Shown: piece by piece, positions 36,987 to 47,384 of the stretch
Position numbering within the stretch: the stretch's first letter is position 1
Layout of the letters: each line of letters opens with the position of its first letter
NCBI GenBank assembly: GCA_029261795.1
Contig: JAJDAP010000026.1
Coordinates: 1-64,000 of the forward strand
Origin: Deltaproteobacteria bacterium
GTDB lineage: Bacteria; Myxococcota_A; UBA9160; UBA6930
Reading direction: 5' to 3'
DNA length: 64,000 nt
Made by a program: the position numbers and the translations under genes
Notes under the pieces: generated by a model
The model's database searches: none
Seen by the model: only the letters and a program-made list of their open reading frames with translations
What the model was told of the DNA's origin: nothing

Positions 36987-38194
36987 AGCGCGTACTCTTC
37001 GTGGACGATGAGCCCAAGATCCTCGACGGTCTGCGGCGTACCCTGCGCCCGCTCCGAAAGGAATGGGACATGGTATTCGTAGCCAGTGGGGCAGAGGCCA
37101 TCGAAGAGACGGGCAAGGAACCATTCCAGCTGGTCGTGACGGACATGCGGATGCCCGGTATGGACGGCGCCGAGCTCCTCGCTTGGTTCCACGACAACCA
37201 TCCGAGGACGATCCGCTTCGCGCTCTCGGGCCACGCGGAGGCGGAAGGCGTCATGCGCGCCGTGCCGATCGCGCACCAGTTCATGTCCAAGCCGTGCGAC
37301 GCCAAGCAGCTCAGAGAGGTAGTGACCCGAGCCTTCGACCTGCAGGAGCTTCTCGGCGACTCGCGCACCCAATCCCTGGTCGGAACGATGAGTGGCCTGC
37401 CCTCGCGACCAACGACCTACACGGCCGTGCTGCAGGCGATCGCCGATCCGGAAGTCGAACTCGCGCAGATCGCCCAGATCATCGAGTCGGACGTGGCTAT
37501 GTCAGCGAAGGTGTTGCAGCTGGTCAATTCGGCGTTCTTCGGAATGCAGCAGAACATGGCGGACATCGGCCGAGCCACCAACTTCCTGGGTCTCAACACC
37601 ATCCGAGACCTCGTACTCTCGGTCGAAGTCTTCCGGCCGCCTTCGAATTGCGCCAAGGAAGTGGAGGCGTTCCTCGAGGCGCTGCAGATGCGTTCCATCT
37701 GGACGGGGGCCGTGGCGAAAAAGATGTTCGAGGACAAGCGTTCGTCCGAGCTGGCCTTCACGGCGGGTGTCCTTCACGACATCGGAATGCTGATGCTCGC
37801 GACCCGGCTTCCCGAGCAGTACTCGACCGTATTGAAGGAGGCAGGCGAGACGCTGCGCCCGCTGTCCGAGATCGAGATCGAGATCTTCGGGGTTAGCCAC
37901 GAGGCGATCGGCGCCTACCTGCTCGGTGTCTGGGGGCTGCCGTACCCGATCCTCGAGACCGCCGCCTATCATGATCGGCCAGCCAGAATCGAGCAGACGG
38001 GCTTCTCCGAGCTGGCGGCCGTGCACGTCGCGAGTGCACTCGTCGAGACGAGCCTGGCGGAGTCCGGTGCGCCCTTCGCCTGGGGGAGAGCTGTCGACTC
38101 GGACTACCTGGAATCCCTCGGTGTGGCGGACCGCCTTCCCGAGTGGGAATCCATCGTCGCCCGTGACGCGGCGCAAGGTGGAGACCCGGAATGA
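36983..38194 (+). CDS. response regulator with HDOD output domain
   Basis: MKRVLFVDDEPKILDGLRRTL; VVTDMRMPGMDG; HDOD LPSRPTTYTAVLQAIADPEVELAQIAQIIESDVAMSAKVLQLVNSAFFG. Confidence 0.92.
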   Translation: MKRVLFVDDEPKILDGLRRTLRPLRKEWDMVFVASGAEAIEETGKEPFQLVVTDMRMPGMDGAELLAWFHDNHPRTIRFALSGHAEAEGVMRAVPIAHQFMSKPCDAKQLREVVTRAFDLQELLGDSRTQSLVGTMSGLPSRPTTYTAVLQAIADPEVELAQIAQIIESDVAMSAKVLQLVNSAFFGMQQNMADIGRATNFLGLNTIRDLVLSVEVFRPPSNCAKEVEAFLEALQMRSIWTGAVAKKMFEDKRSSELAFTAGVLHDIGMLMLATRLPEQYSTVLKEAGETLRPLSEIEIEIFGVSHEAIGAYLLGVWGLPYPILETAAYHDRPARIEQTGFSELAAVHVASALVETSLAESGAPFAWGRAVDSDYLESLGVADRLPEWESIVARDAAQGGDPE

Positions 38195-38427
38195 GCGCCG
38201 GCAAGGTCAAGATCCTGTGCGTAGACGATGATCCGAATCTCCTCGACGGATTGCGACGGAACCTCCGCAGACACTTCGATGTGAGAACGGAGGAGAGCGG
38301 CGCCAACGGTCTGCGAGCGATCGAGGAGACCGAGGGCGGCTTCGCCGTCGTGGTCTCCGATCTCCGCATGCCCGAGATGAATGGAATCGAGTTCCTCAGC
38401 AACGTTCGCGGGATCGCGCCGGACACT
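38191..38427 (+). pseudogene. response regulator receiver domain, truncated at 3' end
   Basis: MSAGKVKILCVDDDPNLLDGLRRNLRRHFDVRTEES...VVVSDLRMPEMNGIEFLSNVRGIAPDT, then antisense of sugar dehydrogenase. Confidence 0.75.
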
Positions 38428-39480
38428 GAGACTGGCAGGGAGGCCGGTCGTATCTCCGACGATGCCGACGCCGGGGACGAACTTGAAGCTGCCCTCCTTG
38501 AGGTTCCAGCCCAGGTTGGCGCCGGCATCGCCGAGGAACGAGAGACGGTTGATCTCCTCGACCGTGCCCTGCCCCACGTCGGGAAGCCAGATCGTGGCGT
38601 CACTCGTGGCCGGATCGACGTCGATGCTGAATCGGAACGGATTGCGAACGCCCGAGTACAGGATCTCGGAGAGAGCGCTGGCACTCCCGACGAACGGATT
38701 GTCGGCCGGGATGCCGTAGGCGCCGTTCGCCGAGTTCGTTCCGAGCGGGTCGATCCGCAGGACGTTGCCGAGAACCGTCGTCGGGTCCTGGCCGTTCCCG
38801 GTCGCGCCGTGGCCCGCTCCGACGTCGTCGGCCGCGCCTCCATCGCCAAATCCGATGAGCAGCGTTCCGTCCGGCGCAAAGGCGAGCTGTCCGCCATTGT
38901 GATTGTTCTGGGGCTGATCGACGCGCATGATCTCCCGACGGCTACCGGAGAATGTCGCGGCGCCGGGATCCGTCATCGTCCACTCGGTGATGACCGCCTG
39001 GTGATCGAATGTCTCGCCCGCATTCAGCGGTACCGTGAAGTCAGCGGTGCCACCGCCAGGCGAGCTGTGGTGGGTGTAGAAGCGTCCTGCACCCGGGGTC
39101 CCGGCATTTCCGAAATCGGGATGGAATGCCAATCCGATCAGGCCCCGTTCACTGAAAGGTGGAATCGCACCGATCTCGCTGGAAAGGTCGAGGAACGCCG
39201 TGGCGGACTGGGTGCCTCCCTCGACGACGGAGATCTCGCCCAGCTGATCGAAGACGAACAAGCGATCCGACCCGTCGTCGGCGTGGGTGGCCCCGATCGG
39301 CGCGACGAGACCGCTCGCAACCACGTCGAGCTCGACGACGACGCTGCTCTTGGGGATCGGCGCCGGAAAAGGATCGGCAATCGCCTGGCCCAGGGCGGGC
39401 GCGACCAGCAGCAGGATTCCGAGTGCGCTGACGCCCGGCAGGGTGATTCGGGGATTCCTGAGACGCATGGCTGCCTCCAC
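38425..39480 (-). pseudogene. secreted PQQ-dependent sugar dehydrogenase-like protein, C-terminally truncated
   Basis: DDGSDRLFVFDQLGEISVVEGG...GLAFHPDFGNAGTPGAGRFYTHHSSP...NNHNGGQLAFAPDGTLLIGFGDGG; family homology ends near GDTTGLPASLSV. Confidence 0.75.
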
Positions 39481-39656
39481 TCACTCGCTGATCCGCGATG
39501 TCGTGGAAGTCTGTGGCTCCGGGTGAGAAAAAATGGCGCAGCAGCAGCCCCGGAAGGCACCTTGCTCCTGGCTCGGGCCGTCGTAGCCTCGCTAGCGGCG
39601 TAGCGCGCTCATGAATAGTCCGGGCTAGAGCAGGGCTAGAGCCGACCTCGCGCCTG

Positions 39657-40088
39657 TCAGGCCAGCGTCGCTCGGATCTCCTGCAGACTCTGACGAATGC
39701 GTCGCAGCTGGCTGCGCGGATCGGCGTCGAGCGCCATCTCGAGCTGGGGCGTATCGAGGGCCTTGCCGACGCCGAGTTCGGAGAGTTTTCGGCGTGCACC
39801 GGCGATGGTGAACTTCTCTTCCCAGAGCAGACGCTTGATCAGTTGGATGATCTCGATATCGCGCTGGCGGTAGAGGCGTTGCTTGGAGCGCGATTTGGTC
39901 GGCGCCATCCAGCGGAACTCGCTCTCCCAGTAGCGGAGCACGTAGGGCTTCACGCCGGTGAGCTTGCTGACTTCGCCGATCCGGTAGTAGCGTTTGCCAA
40001 CGTCTTCGCGGGCGCGGGAACGCGCACTCTTCCGTCCACTGGTCCCATCTTCAGCCACGGCACCCTCCTGACGGTCTTGTTGTAGCAC
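39657..40088 (-). CDS. MerR-family regulator
   Basis: YYRIGEVSKLTGVKPYVLRYWESEFRWMAPTKSRSKQRLYRQRDIEIIQLIKRLL. Confidence 0.9.
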   Translation of the reverse strand: MLQQDRQEGAVAEDGTSGRKSARSRAREDVGKRYYRIGEVSKLTGVKPYVLRYWESEFRWMAPTKSRSKQRLYRQRDIEIIQLIKRLLWEEKFTIAGARRKLSELGVGKALDTPQLEMALDADPRSQLRRIRQSLQEIRATLA

Positions 40089-40100
40089 GCCGGGAACGCT

Positions 40101-40415
40101 CTAGTAGCTGGGCGGGCGCTCAGGTGTCTCGGACGGAAGCTCGTCGTTCAACTCATCCTTCAAGACGTTGCTCGGCTTGAAGGTGAGCACGCGACGCGCG
40201 GCCAGCCGGATCTCTTCGCCGGTCTGCGGGTTGCGACCCTTGCGAGCGTTCTTCTCCCGGACGACGAAATTGCCGAAGCCCGAGATCTTGACCTTCTCCC
40301 CATCCGCAAGGGTGTCCTTGATGATGTCGAAGATCCGCTCCACCAGCTCTGCGGACTCTTTCTTCGAGAATCCGACGCGCTCGTAGATCTGCTCGACGAT
40401 GTCTGCCTTGGTCAC
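40101..40415 (-). CDS. ihfA: integration host factor subunit alpha
   Basis: MTKADIVEQIYERVGFSKKESAELVERIFDIIKDTLADGEKVKISGFGNFVVREKNARKGRNPQTGEEIRLAARRVLTFKPS, next to pheT. Confidence 0.92.
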   Translation of the reverse strand: MTKADIVEQIYERVGFSKKESAELVERIFDIIKDTLADGEKVKISGFGNFVVREKNARKGRNPQTGEEIRLAARRVLTFKPSNVLKDELNDELPSETPERPPSY

Positions 40416-40452
40416 GGCTCTCTCCCCCTGTTGGCGGCCTCGAGCGGCCGCC

Positions 40453-42852
40453 CTAACGGAGTTCTCCCCCGAACTGACGCGAAAGGAGTTCGACGACCCG
40501 ATCGGTGGATTTTGCCACCTCCGGTTCCGTCAGGGTCCGATCGCTGCGCTGGAAGACCAGGCGAAATGCGACGCTCACCTTGCCCTCCGGAACACCCTTG
40601 CCCTCATATCGGTCGAACACGCGGACCGACTGCAGGGAGCCGCCGGCCTTTTTGCGGATCGCCTCGAGGATCTCGCCGGCCGGTACCGCAGCATCGAGCA
40701 GTACCGCCAGATCGCGCAGCACCCGCGGATGACGCGACACTTCCTGGTACTGGGGCGGGCCGCCTGCGGCCGCGTCCAGGGCATCGACATCGATGACGGC
40801 CAGCGCGACGCTGGGCTCGAGTTCGAAGCGCCGGGCGGTCTCGGGATGCAACTCGCCGACCGTGGCAACCACCTGGCCGCCGACCCGGAATTCACCGGAA
40901 GCACCGGGGTGGAAGAACGGCTCGACCTCGCCGCCCCGGAATTGGAAGCGATGCCCCAGATCGCTCAACAAGCGCTCCACGACGCCCTTTGCGCGGAAGA
41001 ACACAGGGATCTCAGCACGGTCCCACAAGGCCGGGTCCCGGGGCAAGGAGATCAAGGCGACAGCCTGGAAGCGTTCGTCGGGCAGCGCGCCGACCTCGCC
41101 CGCGCCGAACACGCGGCAGCACTCGAAGATGCGGAGCGCGTCGGCCTGGCGCGCCAGGTTGCCGTGGGCCACCCGCAGGATCGAACCCACGAGCTGCGAA
41201 CGAAGCCCGGGCAGTTCGGCGTGGATCGGGTTCTGGAGCCGCACCGCGGCGCGACGTGGATCTTCCTCGGACAGACGCAAGGCGTCCGGCTCGCTGGTCG
41301 GGATCCAGGGCGCCGTCATGATCTCGGTCAGGCCAGATGCGACCAGGCTGTCCTTGGTCGCCTGTACGGTCTTCCGTCGCGGAGGCTGGGTCGTTCCATC
41401 GACGGCGCCGCCCGGGAGTGTGGGCTCGATGGCATCGTAACCGTAGATCCTGGCGACCTCTTCGATCAGGTCCTCGGGAAGGTGGAGATCGCCGCGGTAG
41501 CGCGGCGGCTGCCCGGTCAACATCTCGCCGCTTCGCGTGGTCTCGACATCGACGCGTGCAAGGAGCGAGACGATCTCGTCCGTCGATAGCTTCGTGCCGA
41601 GCAGCCGATTCACCCGCAGCGGATCGAGCGCGATCGGGTCCGCTACCGGCACCGGCTCTCCCGACGCTTCCACTTCTCCGCGCGAGACGGTTCCACCGGC
41701 GAGTTCGGCCAGCAGGACGGCGGCCCGGGCCGCGGCACGGGATTGTCCGTCGGGGTCGACGCCTCGCTCGAAGCGATAGCTCGCATCGGAATGGAGACCG
41801 AGCCGCCGCGCGGTTCGGCGAATCCGCGACGGGTCGAACCGTGCGCTCTCGATCAGGATTTCGCTGGTGCCGTCGCTGACTTCGCTATCCACGCCGCCCA
41901 TCACGCCGGCAATCGCGATCGCGCCGGAATCATCGGCGATCACCATGTCATCGGCGAGCAACTTCCGGAGCTGATCGTCGAGGGTGCGAATCTCCTCGCC
42001 GGCTTCCGCGCGTCGAACCCGCACTGGTCCCTTCAGCTTGGCCAGATCGAAGATGTGAAGCGGCTGACCGAACTCGAGCATCACCAGATTCGATATGTCG
42101 ACGACGTTGCTGATGCTGCGGATCCCGCCCGCCTCGAGTCGCGCGACCAGCCAGTCGGGTGAGGGCCCGATCTGGATACCGCGAACCACCCTGGCGACAT
42201 AACGGGAGCAGCCCTCACGATCCTCGATCGCGACCTGAGCGTCCTCGGATGCGGCGCGATCGCCCTCTTCCGGCAGATAGCCTGGCATGCGCAGCTCGCC
42301 GCCAAAGTTGGCCCGCACCTCACGCGCCATACCGAGCATCGAGACCCAGTCTCCACGGTTCGGTGTCACCTCGAGATCGAAAACCGTTTCGCCCGCATCG
42401 GCCACGCTTGAAACAGGTGTTCCCGGCGCCGCGTCCGTATCGAGCACCAGGATGCCGTCGTGCTCGTCGCCGAGGCCGAGTTCGCGGCTCGAGCAGATCA
42501 TCCCGTTCGATTTCACGCCGCGGATCTTGGAACGCTTGATCTTGAGACCGTCTGGCATCACCGTCCCGTGCCGCGCGATGGCAACGCGTTGGCCCGCAGC
42601 CACGTTCGGAGCGCCGCACACGATCACGAGGGGCTCGTCTCCGCCGACATCGACGCTGCAAACAGAGAGCTTGTCGGCGTCCGGATGCTTCTCGCGCGTC
42701 TCGACGAGCCCCACGACGAAGCTCGACAGGTCCGCGCCCATCTCGATGACTTCTTCGATCTCGAGGCCGGCCGAGGTCAGCCGGGAACCGAGTTCATCCT
42801 GCGATTCTGGGAGATCGATCCATTCCGAGAGCCAGCCAAGCGGCATCCGCAT
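40453..42852 (-). CDS. pheT: phenylalanyl-tRNA synthetase beta subunit
   Basis: MRMPLGWLSEWIDLPES...FVVGLVETREKHPDADKLSVCSVDVG... Confidence 0.95.
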   Translation of the reverse strand: MRMPLGWLSEWIDLPESQDELGSRLTSAGLEIEEVIEMGADLSSFVVGLVETREKHPDADKLSVCSVDVGGDEPLVIVCGAPNVAAGQRVAIARHGTVMPDGLKIKRSKIRGVKSNGMICSSRELGLGDEHDGILVLDTDAAPGTPVSSVADAGETVFDLEVTPNRGDWVSMLGMAREVRANFGGELRMPGYLPEEGDRAASEDAQVAIEDREGCSRYVARVVRGIQIGPSPDWLVARLEAGGIRSISNVVDISNLVMLEFGQPLHIFDLAKLKGPVRVRRAEAGEEIRTLDDQLRKLLADDMVIADDSGAIAIAGVMGGVDSEVSDGTSEILIESARFDPSRIRRTARRLGLHSDASYRFERGVDPDGQSRAAARAAVLLAELAGGTVSRGEVEASGEPVPVADPIALDPLRVNRLLGTKLSTDEIVSLLARVDVETTRSGEMLTGQPPRYRGDLHLPEDLIEEVARIYGYDAIEPTLPGGAVDGTTQPPRRKTVQATKDSLVASGLTEIMTAPWIPTSEPDALRLSEEDPRRAAVRLQNPIHAELPGLRSQLVGSILRVAHGNLARQADALRIFECCRVFGAGEVGALPDERFQAVALISLPRDPALWDRAEIPVFFRAKGVVERLLSDLGHRFQFRGGEVEPFFHPGASGEFRVGGQVVATVGELHPETARRFELEPSVALAVIDVDALDAAAGGPPQYQEVSRHPRVLRDLAVLLDAAVPAGEILEAIRKKAGGSLQSVRVFDRYEGKGVPEGKVSVAFRLVFQRSDRTLTEPEVAKSTDRVVELLSRQFGGELR

Positions 42853-43841
42853 CAGAATTGCTCCAACACGCGGACATCGCCGTCGAATAACAATTGGATG
42901 TTGGGGATCCCCGAGCGGATCATCGCAGCGCGATCGAGGGCCATGCCGAAGGCGAAGCCCTGGAAGCGGTCCGGGTCGATGCCGCAATTGAGCAGTACGC
43001 GCGGATGGATCATTCCGCAGCCGCCCCACTCGAGCCAACCTTCGCCCCAGGAAACGTCCATCTCGGCCGAGGGTTCGGTGAACGGGAAGAAATGAGCACG
43101 GAAACGCAGCTCGGCCTGTTCCCCGAAGAGATGGCGCGCGAACGCGTAGAGCGTGCCCTTGAGGTCGCCGAGCGAAACGTCCTCACCGACGCAGAAGCCC
43201 TCGATCTGATGGAACATCGGGTAGTGGGTCGGATCGAGGTCGTAGCGATAGACCCGGCCGGGCACGATGAAGCGGAACGGCGGCTCGCGCTCGCTCATGG
43301 CACGAATCTGGACCGGAGAAGTGTGGGTGCGCAGCACGTTGGTGCTGCCCTCGACGAAGAACGTGTCCTGCAGATCCCGGGCCGGATGGTCCTCGGGAAA
43401 ATTCAGTGCGCCGAAGTTGTTCCAGTCGCTCTCGACTTCGGGGCCGTCTTCGACCGAATAGCCGAGCCCCTTGAAGAACTCGCACATGTCGCGCTCGACT
43501 AGCGTGATCGGATGCAGATGCCCACGGGTGGGCGCGGCGCCCGGCAGCGATACGTCGAGGTGGTGTTCGCTGAGGTTCTGGCTCTCGGCGGCCGATTCGA
43601 GCGCGCCCTTGCGCGCTTTCACCAGGGCTTCGATCTCGGCCTTGGCCTGGTTCGCGGCCTGGCCGACGGCCCCGCGTTCTTCCGGCGCGAGCGTTCCGAT
43701 CGCACGCAGTACCGATGCGACCGATCCCTTCTTGCCGAGGAACCGGGAGCGCACTTCTGCCAGCTCCTGGGCGGAACCCGCATCCTGGATGACCGTTCGC
43801 GCCTCCGCCAGGAGCGCGTCGAGATCGGCAGCGGCCGACAT
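42852..43841 (-). CDS. pheS: phenylalanyl-tRNA synthetase alpha subunit
   Basis: HLHPITLVERDMCEFFKGLGYSVEDGPEVESDWNNFGALNFPEDHPARDLQDTFFV. Confidence 0.97.
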   Translation of the reverse strand: MSAAADLDALLAEARTVIQDAGSAQELAEVRSRFLGKKGSVASVLRAIGTLAPEERGAVGQAANQAKAEIEALVKARKGALESAAESQNLSEHHLDVSLPGAAPTRGHLHPITLVERDMCEFFKGLGYSVEDGPEVESDWNNFGALNFPEDHPARDLQDTFFVEGSTNVLRTHTSPVQIRAMSEREPPFRFIVPGRVYRYDLDPTHYPMFHQIEGFCVGEDVSLGDLKGTLYAFARHLFGEQAELRFRAHFFPFTEPSAEMDVSWGEGWLEWGGCGMIHPRVLLNCGIDPDRFQGFAFGMALDRAAMIRSGIPNIQLLFDGDVRVLEQF

Positions 43842-43849
43842 CGGCGCGC

Positions 43850-44206
43850 CTAGCCCGCGTTCGCCTTCGCGACTTCGGCCAAGTCGGAAAACGCCTTGGG
43901 ATCCGATACGGCCAGGTCGGCCAGATTCTTCCGATCGACCTCGACGCCCGCCGTGATCAACCCGTGGACCATCTTGCTGTAGGACATCCCGTTCTCACGG
44001 GCTGCGGCGTTGATGCGCGCAATCCAGAGCGCACGGAACTGGCGCTTGCGCTGCTTGCGGTCGCGATAGGCGTACTTCCAGCCCTTCTCGACCGCTTCGC
44101 GCGCCGTCTTCAACAGACGATGGCGGGTGCCCTGATAGCCCTTGGCATGACGCAGGATGCGCTTGTGCCTTCGGTGGCTGGTAACTCCGCGCTTGACTCG
44201 CGGCAT
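43850..44206 (-). CDS. rplT: 50S ribosomal protein L20
   Basis: [68 protein letters not shown]. Confidence 0.98.
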   Translation of the reverse strand: MPRVKRGVTSHRRHKRILRHAKGYQGTRHRLLKTAREAVEKGWKYAYRDRKQRKRQFRALWIARINAAARENGMSYSKMVHGLITAGVEVDRKNLADLAVSDPKAFSDLAEVAKANAG

Positions 44207-44278
44207 CTTCTACTCCTTCGCTCGCCTTCGACGCGCGGCAGTTGCGGCCGCGAACCGGTGACGTGATTGAACGCTTGT

Positions 44279-44476
44279 CTAGATGTACGGGACCATCTGG
44301 CGCAGTCGCTTCTCGTCCGACTTGCAGACCACACCGTCCTCGCGCAGATGGCGCTTCCGCTTGCTCGACATCTTGGTGAGGATGTGGCGCTTGTTCTTCT
44401 TCTGGAACTTCAGCTTGCCCGTTCCCGTCTTGCGGAAACGCTTGGCAGCGCCGCGGTGGCTCTTCATCTTCGGCAT
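44279..44476 (-). CDS. rpmI: 50S ribosomal protein L35
   Basis: [45 protein letters not shown]. Confidence 0.97.
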   Translation of the reverse strand: MPKMKSHRGAAKRFRKTGTGKLKFQKKNKRHILTKMSSKRKRHLREDGVVCKSDEKRLRQMVPYI

Positions 44477-44477
44477 T

Positions 44478-45188
44478 TCAGTCTCCTGCCGGCGCCTCGA
44501 CGGGCGCCTCGGCTTCTTCTTTGGCGGCAGCCTCGACCGGGGCTGCTGCTTTCTTTGCCGGTGCCTTGGCAGGCGCCTCGGCTTCGGTTTCGGCTTCTTT
44601 CGGGGCCAATGCGGCCTCGCGCTTCTTGGCGGCTTCGACCGCGGGCCGGTTCGGCACCAGCACCATCGACAAGAAACGGCCGTTCATCTGCGGCGGGTTT
44701 TCGACGGATATGAGTTCGCCTAGCAAGTCTTCGACTTCCTGGAGCTTGTCGTATCCATTTCTTCGGTGCGCCATCTCCCGGCCACGGAACATCACGGTCA
44801 CCTTGACCTTGTCCCCGTCCATCAGGAATTTGCGCGCGTTCTTGAGCTTGAACTGAAGGTCGTGTTCGTCCGTGTTCGGACGCATCTTCACTTCCTTCAT
44901 CACGGCAGCGCGGCCCTTGCCTGCGGCCTTGCTCGCCGCTGCCTTCTTCTTCAGCTCGTACTTGTACTTGCCGTAGTCCATGATCCGGCAGACTGGCGGC
45001 CGCGAATTCGGCGCCACCTCGACGAGGTCGTAGCCTCGCTCTTCTGCCAGCACCCGGGCCGCTTCGGAAGTCATCTCGCCCAGCTGTTCGCCGTTCTCGT
45101 CGATCAACCGGACCTCTCGGGCACGAACGCGTTCGTTGATCCGCGTGGTGTCCTTGTCCTGGACTCTCGGGTCTCCTCGTCCTCTCAT
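44478..45188 (-). CDS. infC: translation initiation factor IF-3 with Ala/Glu/Pro-rich C-terminal extension
   Basis: [62 protein letters not shown]. Confidence 0.95.
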   Translation of the reverse strand: MRGRGDPRVQDKDTTRINERVRAREVRLIDENGEQLGEMTSEAARVLAEERGYDLVEVAPNSRPPVCRIMDYGKYKYELKKKAAASKAAGKGRAAVMKEVKMRPNTDEHDLQFKLKNARKFLMDGDKVKVTVMFRGREMAHRRNGYDKLQEVEDLLGELISVENPPQMNGRFLSMVLVPNRPAVEAAKKREAALAPKEAETEAEAPAKAPAKKAAAPVEAAAKEEAEAPVEAPAGD

Positions 45189-47134
45189 ACTTCCCTTCGG
45201 GCTACTCGCCCGGTCAGGTCCTCGACGAAAGCGTCCACCGCCAGCGCCTCGGCCCTGTGCTCACCCGCGCGCCGAACGCGGGGTGAGACGGTTCCGGCCT
45301 CTTCTTCCTGATCGCCGACCACGCACATGATCGGAATCTTCTGGAGTTCGGCCTCTCGAATCTTGTAGTTCAGCTTCTCGGAACGGTCATCGACGAAAGC
45401 GCGCAGACCCGCCGCCAGCAGTGCACCGGCGACTTTGGCCGCGTAATCGTGATGACGGTCCGTGATGGGAAGGATCGCAACCTGAACGGGCGCGAGCCAC
45501 AGTGGAAAGTCACCGGCGAAGTGCTCGATCAGGATGCCGATGAAGCGCTCGAACGAGCCGAAGGGCGCGCGGTGGATCATGACTGGCCGATGGAGTTGGC
45601 CATCTGCACCGGTGTATTCGAGCCCGAAGCGCTCGGGCAACACGTAGTCGAGTTGAGCCGTCCCCAGCTGCCAGGCGCGCCCGATCACATCGGTGACGTG
45701 GAAATCGACCTTGGGACCGTAGAAGGCGGCCTCGCCCACCTCGTGCACGTAGTCGAGCCCAAGGTTGTCGAGAACGCGCGCCAGCGTCGCTTCGGCTTGG
45801 TCCCAGAGCGCAGGATCGCCCGCGTACTTGTCGTCGTCAGGGTCTCGCGCGCTCAAGCTGATCCTCACGTCCTCGAACGCGAAGGTCGAGAGCACGAACT
45901 GGACGAACTCGAGCACCGAGGTGAACTCCGCCTCCACGTGCTCGGGCGTGCAGAAGATGTGCGCGTCGTCCACGGTGAGCGCGCGAACGCGCGTGAGGCC
46001 GTTCAACTCGCCGGACTTCTCGTACCGATAGCAGGTCCCAAACTCCGCCAGACGCAACGGCAGATCGCGGTAGCTGCGCTTCTCGTGCGCGTAGATCTGG
46101 ATATGATGCGGGCAGTTCATGGGCTTGAGCAGGTACTGCTCTTCCCCGTCGCCGACGCTCACCGGTGGGTACTGCGAGTCGGCGTAGTACGGGTAGTGAC
46201 CACTCGTTTCGTAGAGCTCGACGCGTCCGATGTGCGGCGTGATCACGGGTTGGTAGCCCCGCTTTGCCAGTTGCTCCTCGAGGAACGTGCCGAGCTCGCG
46301 GCGCAACACCGCGCCCTTGGGCAACCACATCGCGAGCCCCGATCCCACCGTTTCCGCGGAGAGGAAGAAGAGCCCGAGCTGCTTGCCGATCACGCGATGG
46401 TCGCGCGTCTTCGCCTCTTCGATGCGTTCGAGGTGCGCTTTCAGCTCATCCTTGCTGGCGAAGGCCGTGCCGTAGATGCGTTGGAGCATCTCGTTGGACT
46501 CGTCGCCCCGAAGGTAGGCGCCGGCGGCTTCGAGCAACTTCATGGCACCGATCTGCTTGACGTTGCGAACGTGCGGGCCGCGGCAGAGATCGACGAACTG
46601 GCCGTGACGGAAGAGCGTGATCTCGACGCCGTCGGGGATATCGGCCAGGCGTTCGACCTTCAGCTGCTCACCGAGCTCGGCGAAGATCTGTCGGGCTTCC
46701 TCACGGCTGACGACTTCACGGCTGAAGTCGGACTTCTCCTTGAGGATCTTCTTCATCTCCGCTTCGATCGCTTCGAGATCATCGGGGCTGAATGGATTGG
46801 CAGTCCGGAAGTCGTACTGGAACTTCTCGGAGTGGTCGCTGCGGCCGGCGTCGACCTGGGCGTCGGGGAACAAGCGCTTGACCGCGTCGGCCATCACGTG
46901 CTCGGCGGAGTGGCGAATCACATCGCCGCCTTCCGGATCTCGTGTCGTCACGATCTCGAGCGCACAGGATTCCGCGAGCGGTTGGCGCAGGTCGACCAAC
47001 GAACCGGCGATACGTCCGGCCAACGCGGCGCGCGCGAGGCCAGCGCCAATCTGCTCGGCCACTTCGAGCACCGTGATGCCCGTCGTCACCTCTAGCGTTC
47101 GACCGTCGGGAAGTCCGACTTCGATCGTGCTCAT
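45185..47134 (-). CDS. thrS: threonyl-tRNA synthetase
   Basis: TGS domain MSTIEVGLPDGRTLEVTTGITVLEVAEQIG; FRHGQFVDLCRGPHVRNV; YLLKPMNCPHHIQIY. Confidence 0.97.
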   Translation of the reverse strand: MSTIEVGLPDGRTLEVTTGITVLEVAEQIGAGLARAALAGRIAGSLVDLRQPLAESCALEIVTTRDPEGGDVIRHSAEHVMADAVKRLFPDAQVDAGRSDHSEKFQYDFRTANPFSPDDLEAIEAEMKKILKEKSDFSREVVSREEARQIFAELGEQLKVERLADIPDGVEITLFRHGQFVDLCRGPHVRNVKQIGAMKLLEAAGAYLRGDESNEMLQRIYGTAFASKDELKAHLERIEEAKTRDHRVIGKQLGLFFLSAETVGSGLAMWLPKGAVLRRELGTFLEEQLAKRGYQPVITPHIGRVELYETSGHYPYYADSQYPPVSVGDGEEQYLLKPMNCPHHIQIYAHEKRSYRDLPLRLAEFGTCYRYEKSGELNGLTRVRALTVDDAHIFCTPEHVEAEFTSVLEFVQFVLSTFAFEDVRISLSARDPDDDKYAGDPALWDQAEATLARVLDNLGLDYVHEVGEAAFYGPKVDFHVTDVIGRAWQLGTAQLDYVLPERFGLEYTGADGQLHRPVMIHRAPFGSFERFIGILIEHFAGDFPLWLAPVQVAILPITDRHHDYAAKVAGALLAAGLRAFVDDRSEKLNYKIREAELQKIPIMCVVGDQEEEAGTVSPRVRRAGEHRAEALAVDAFVEDLTGRVARREV

Positions 47135-47232
47135 GAGAGGTTGAGAGAGCTTGAGTCCATGGGTTCGGTGGCGCTCGCTGGATTCCGGAGAGAGACGTCC
47201 CGTTGCACGGGACCTGGGACTTGAAGAGAAAC

Positions 47233-47309
47233 TGGTAGACACGGGCGGACTCGAACCGCCGACCTCCGCCATGTCAAGGCGGCGCTCTAACCAACTGAGC
47301 TACGTGTCC
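47233..47309 (-). tRNA. tRNA-Val (GAC), CCA encoded
   Basis: GGACACGTAGCTCAGTTGGTTAGAGCGCCGCCTTGACATGGCGGAGGTCGGCGGTTCGAGTCCGCCCGTGTCTACCA; loop TTGACAT. Confidence 0.95.
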
Positions 47310-47384
47310 GCCCAGCAGCCAGACCGCGAATGCGTTCCTGACAGCCCTAACGGCCCGGAATCTATATCGATTTGGCTAAAAATG

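Noticed and set aside
35409-37124. 571-aa minus-strand ORF over the MHYT kinase
   Set aside because: Antisense of a strongly supported kinase; composition typical of high-GC shadow frames.
45449-47095. 548-aa plus-strand ORF over thrS
   Set aside because: Antisense of thrS.
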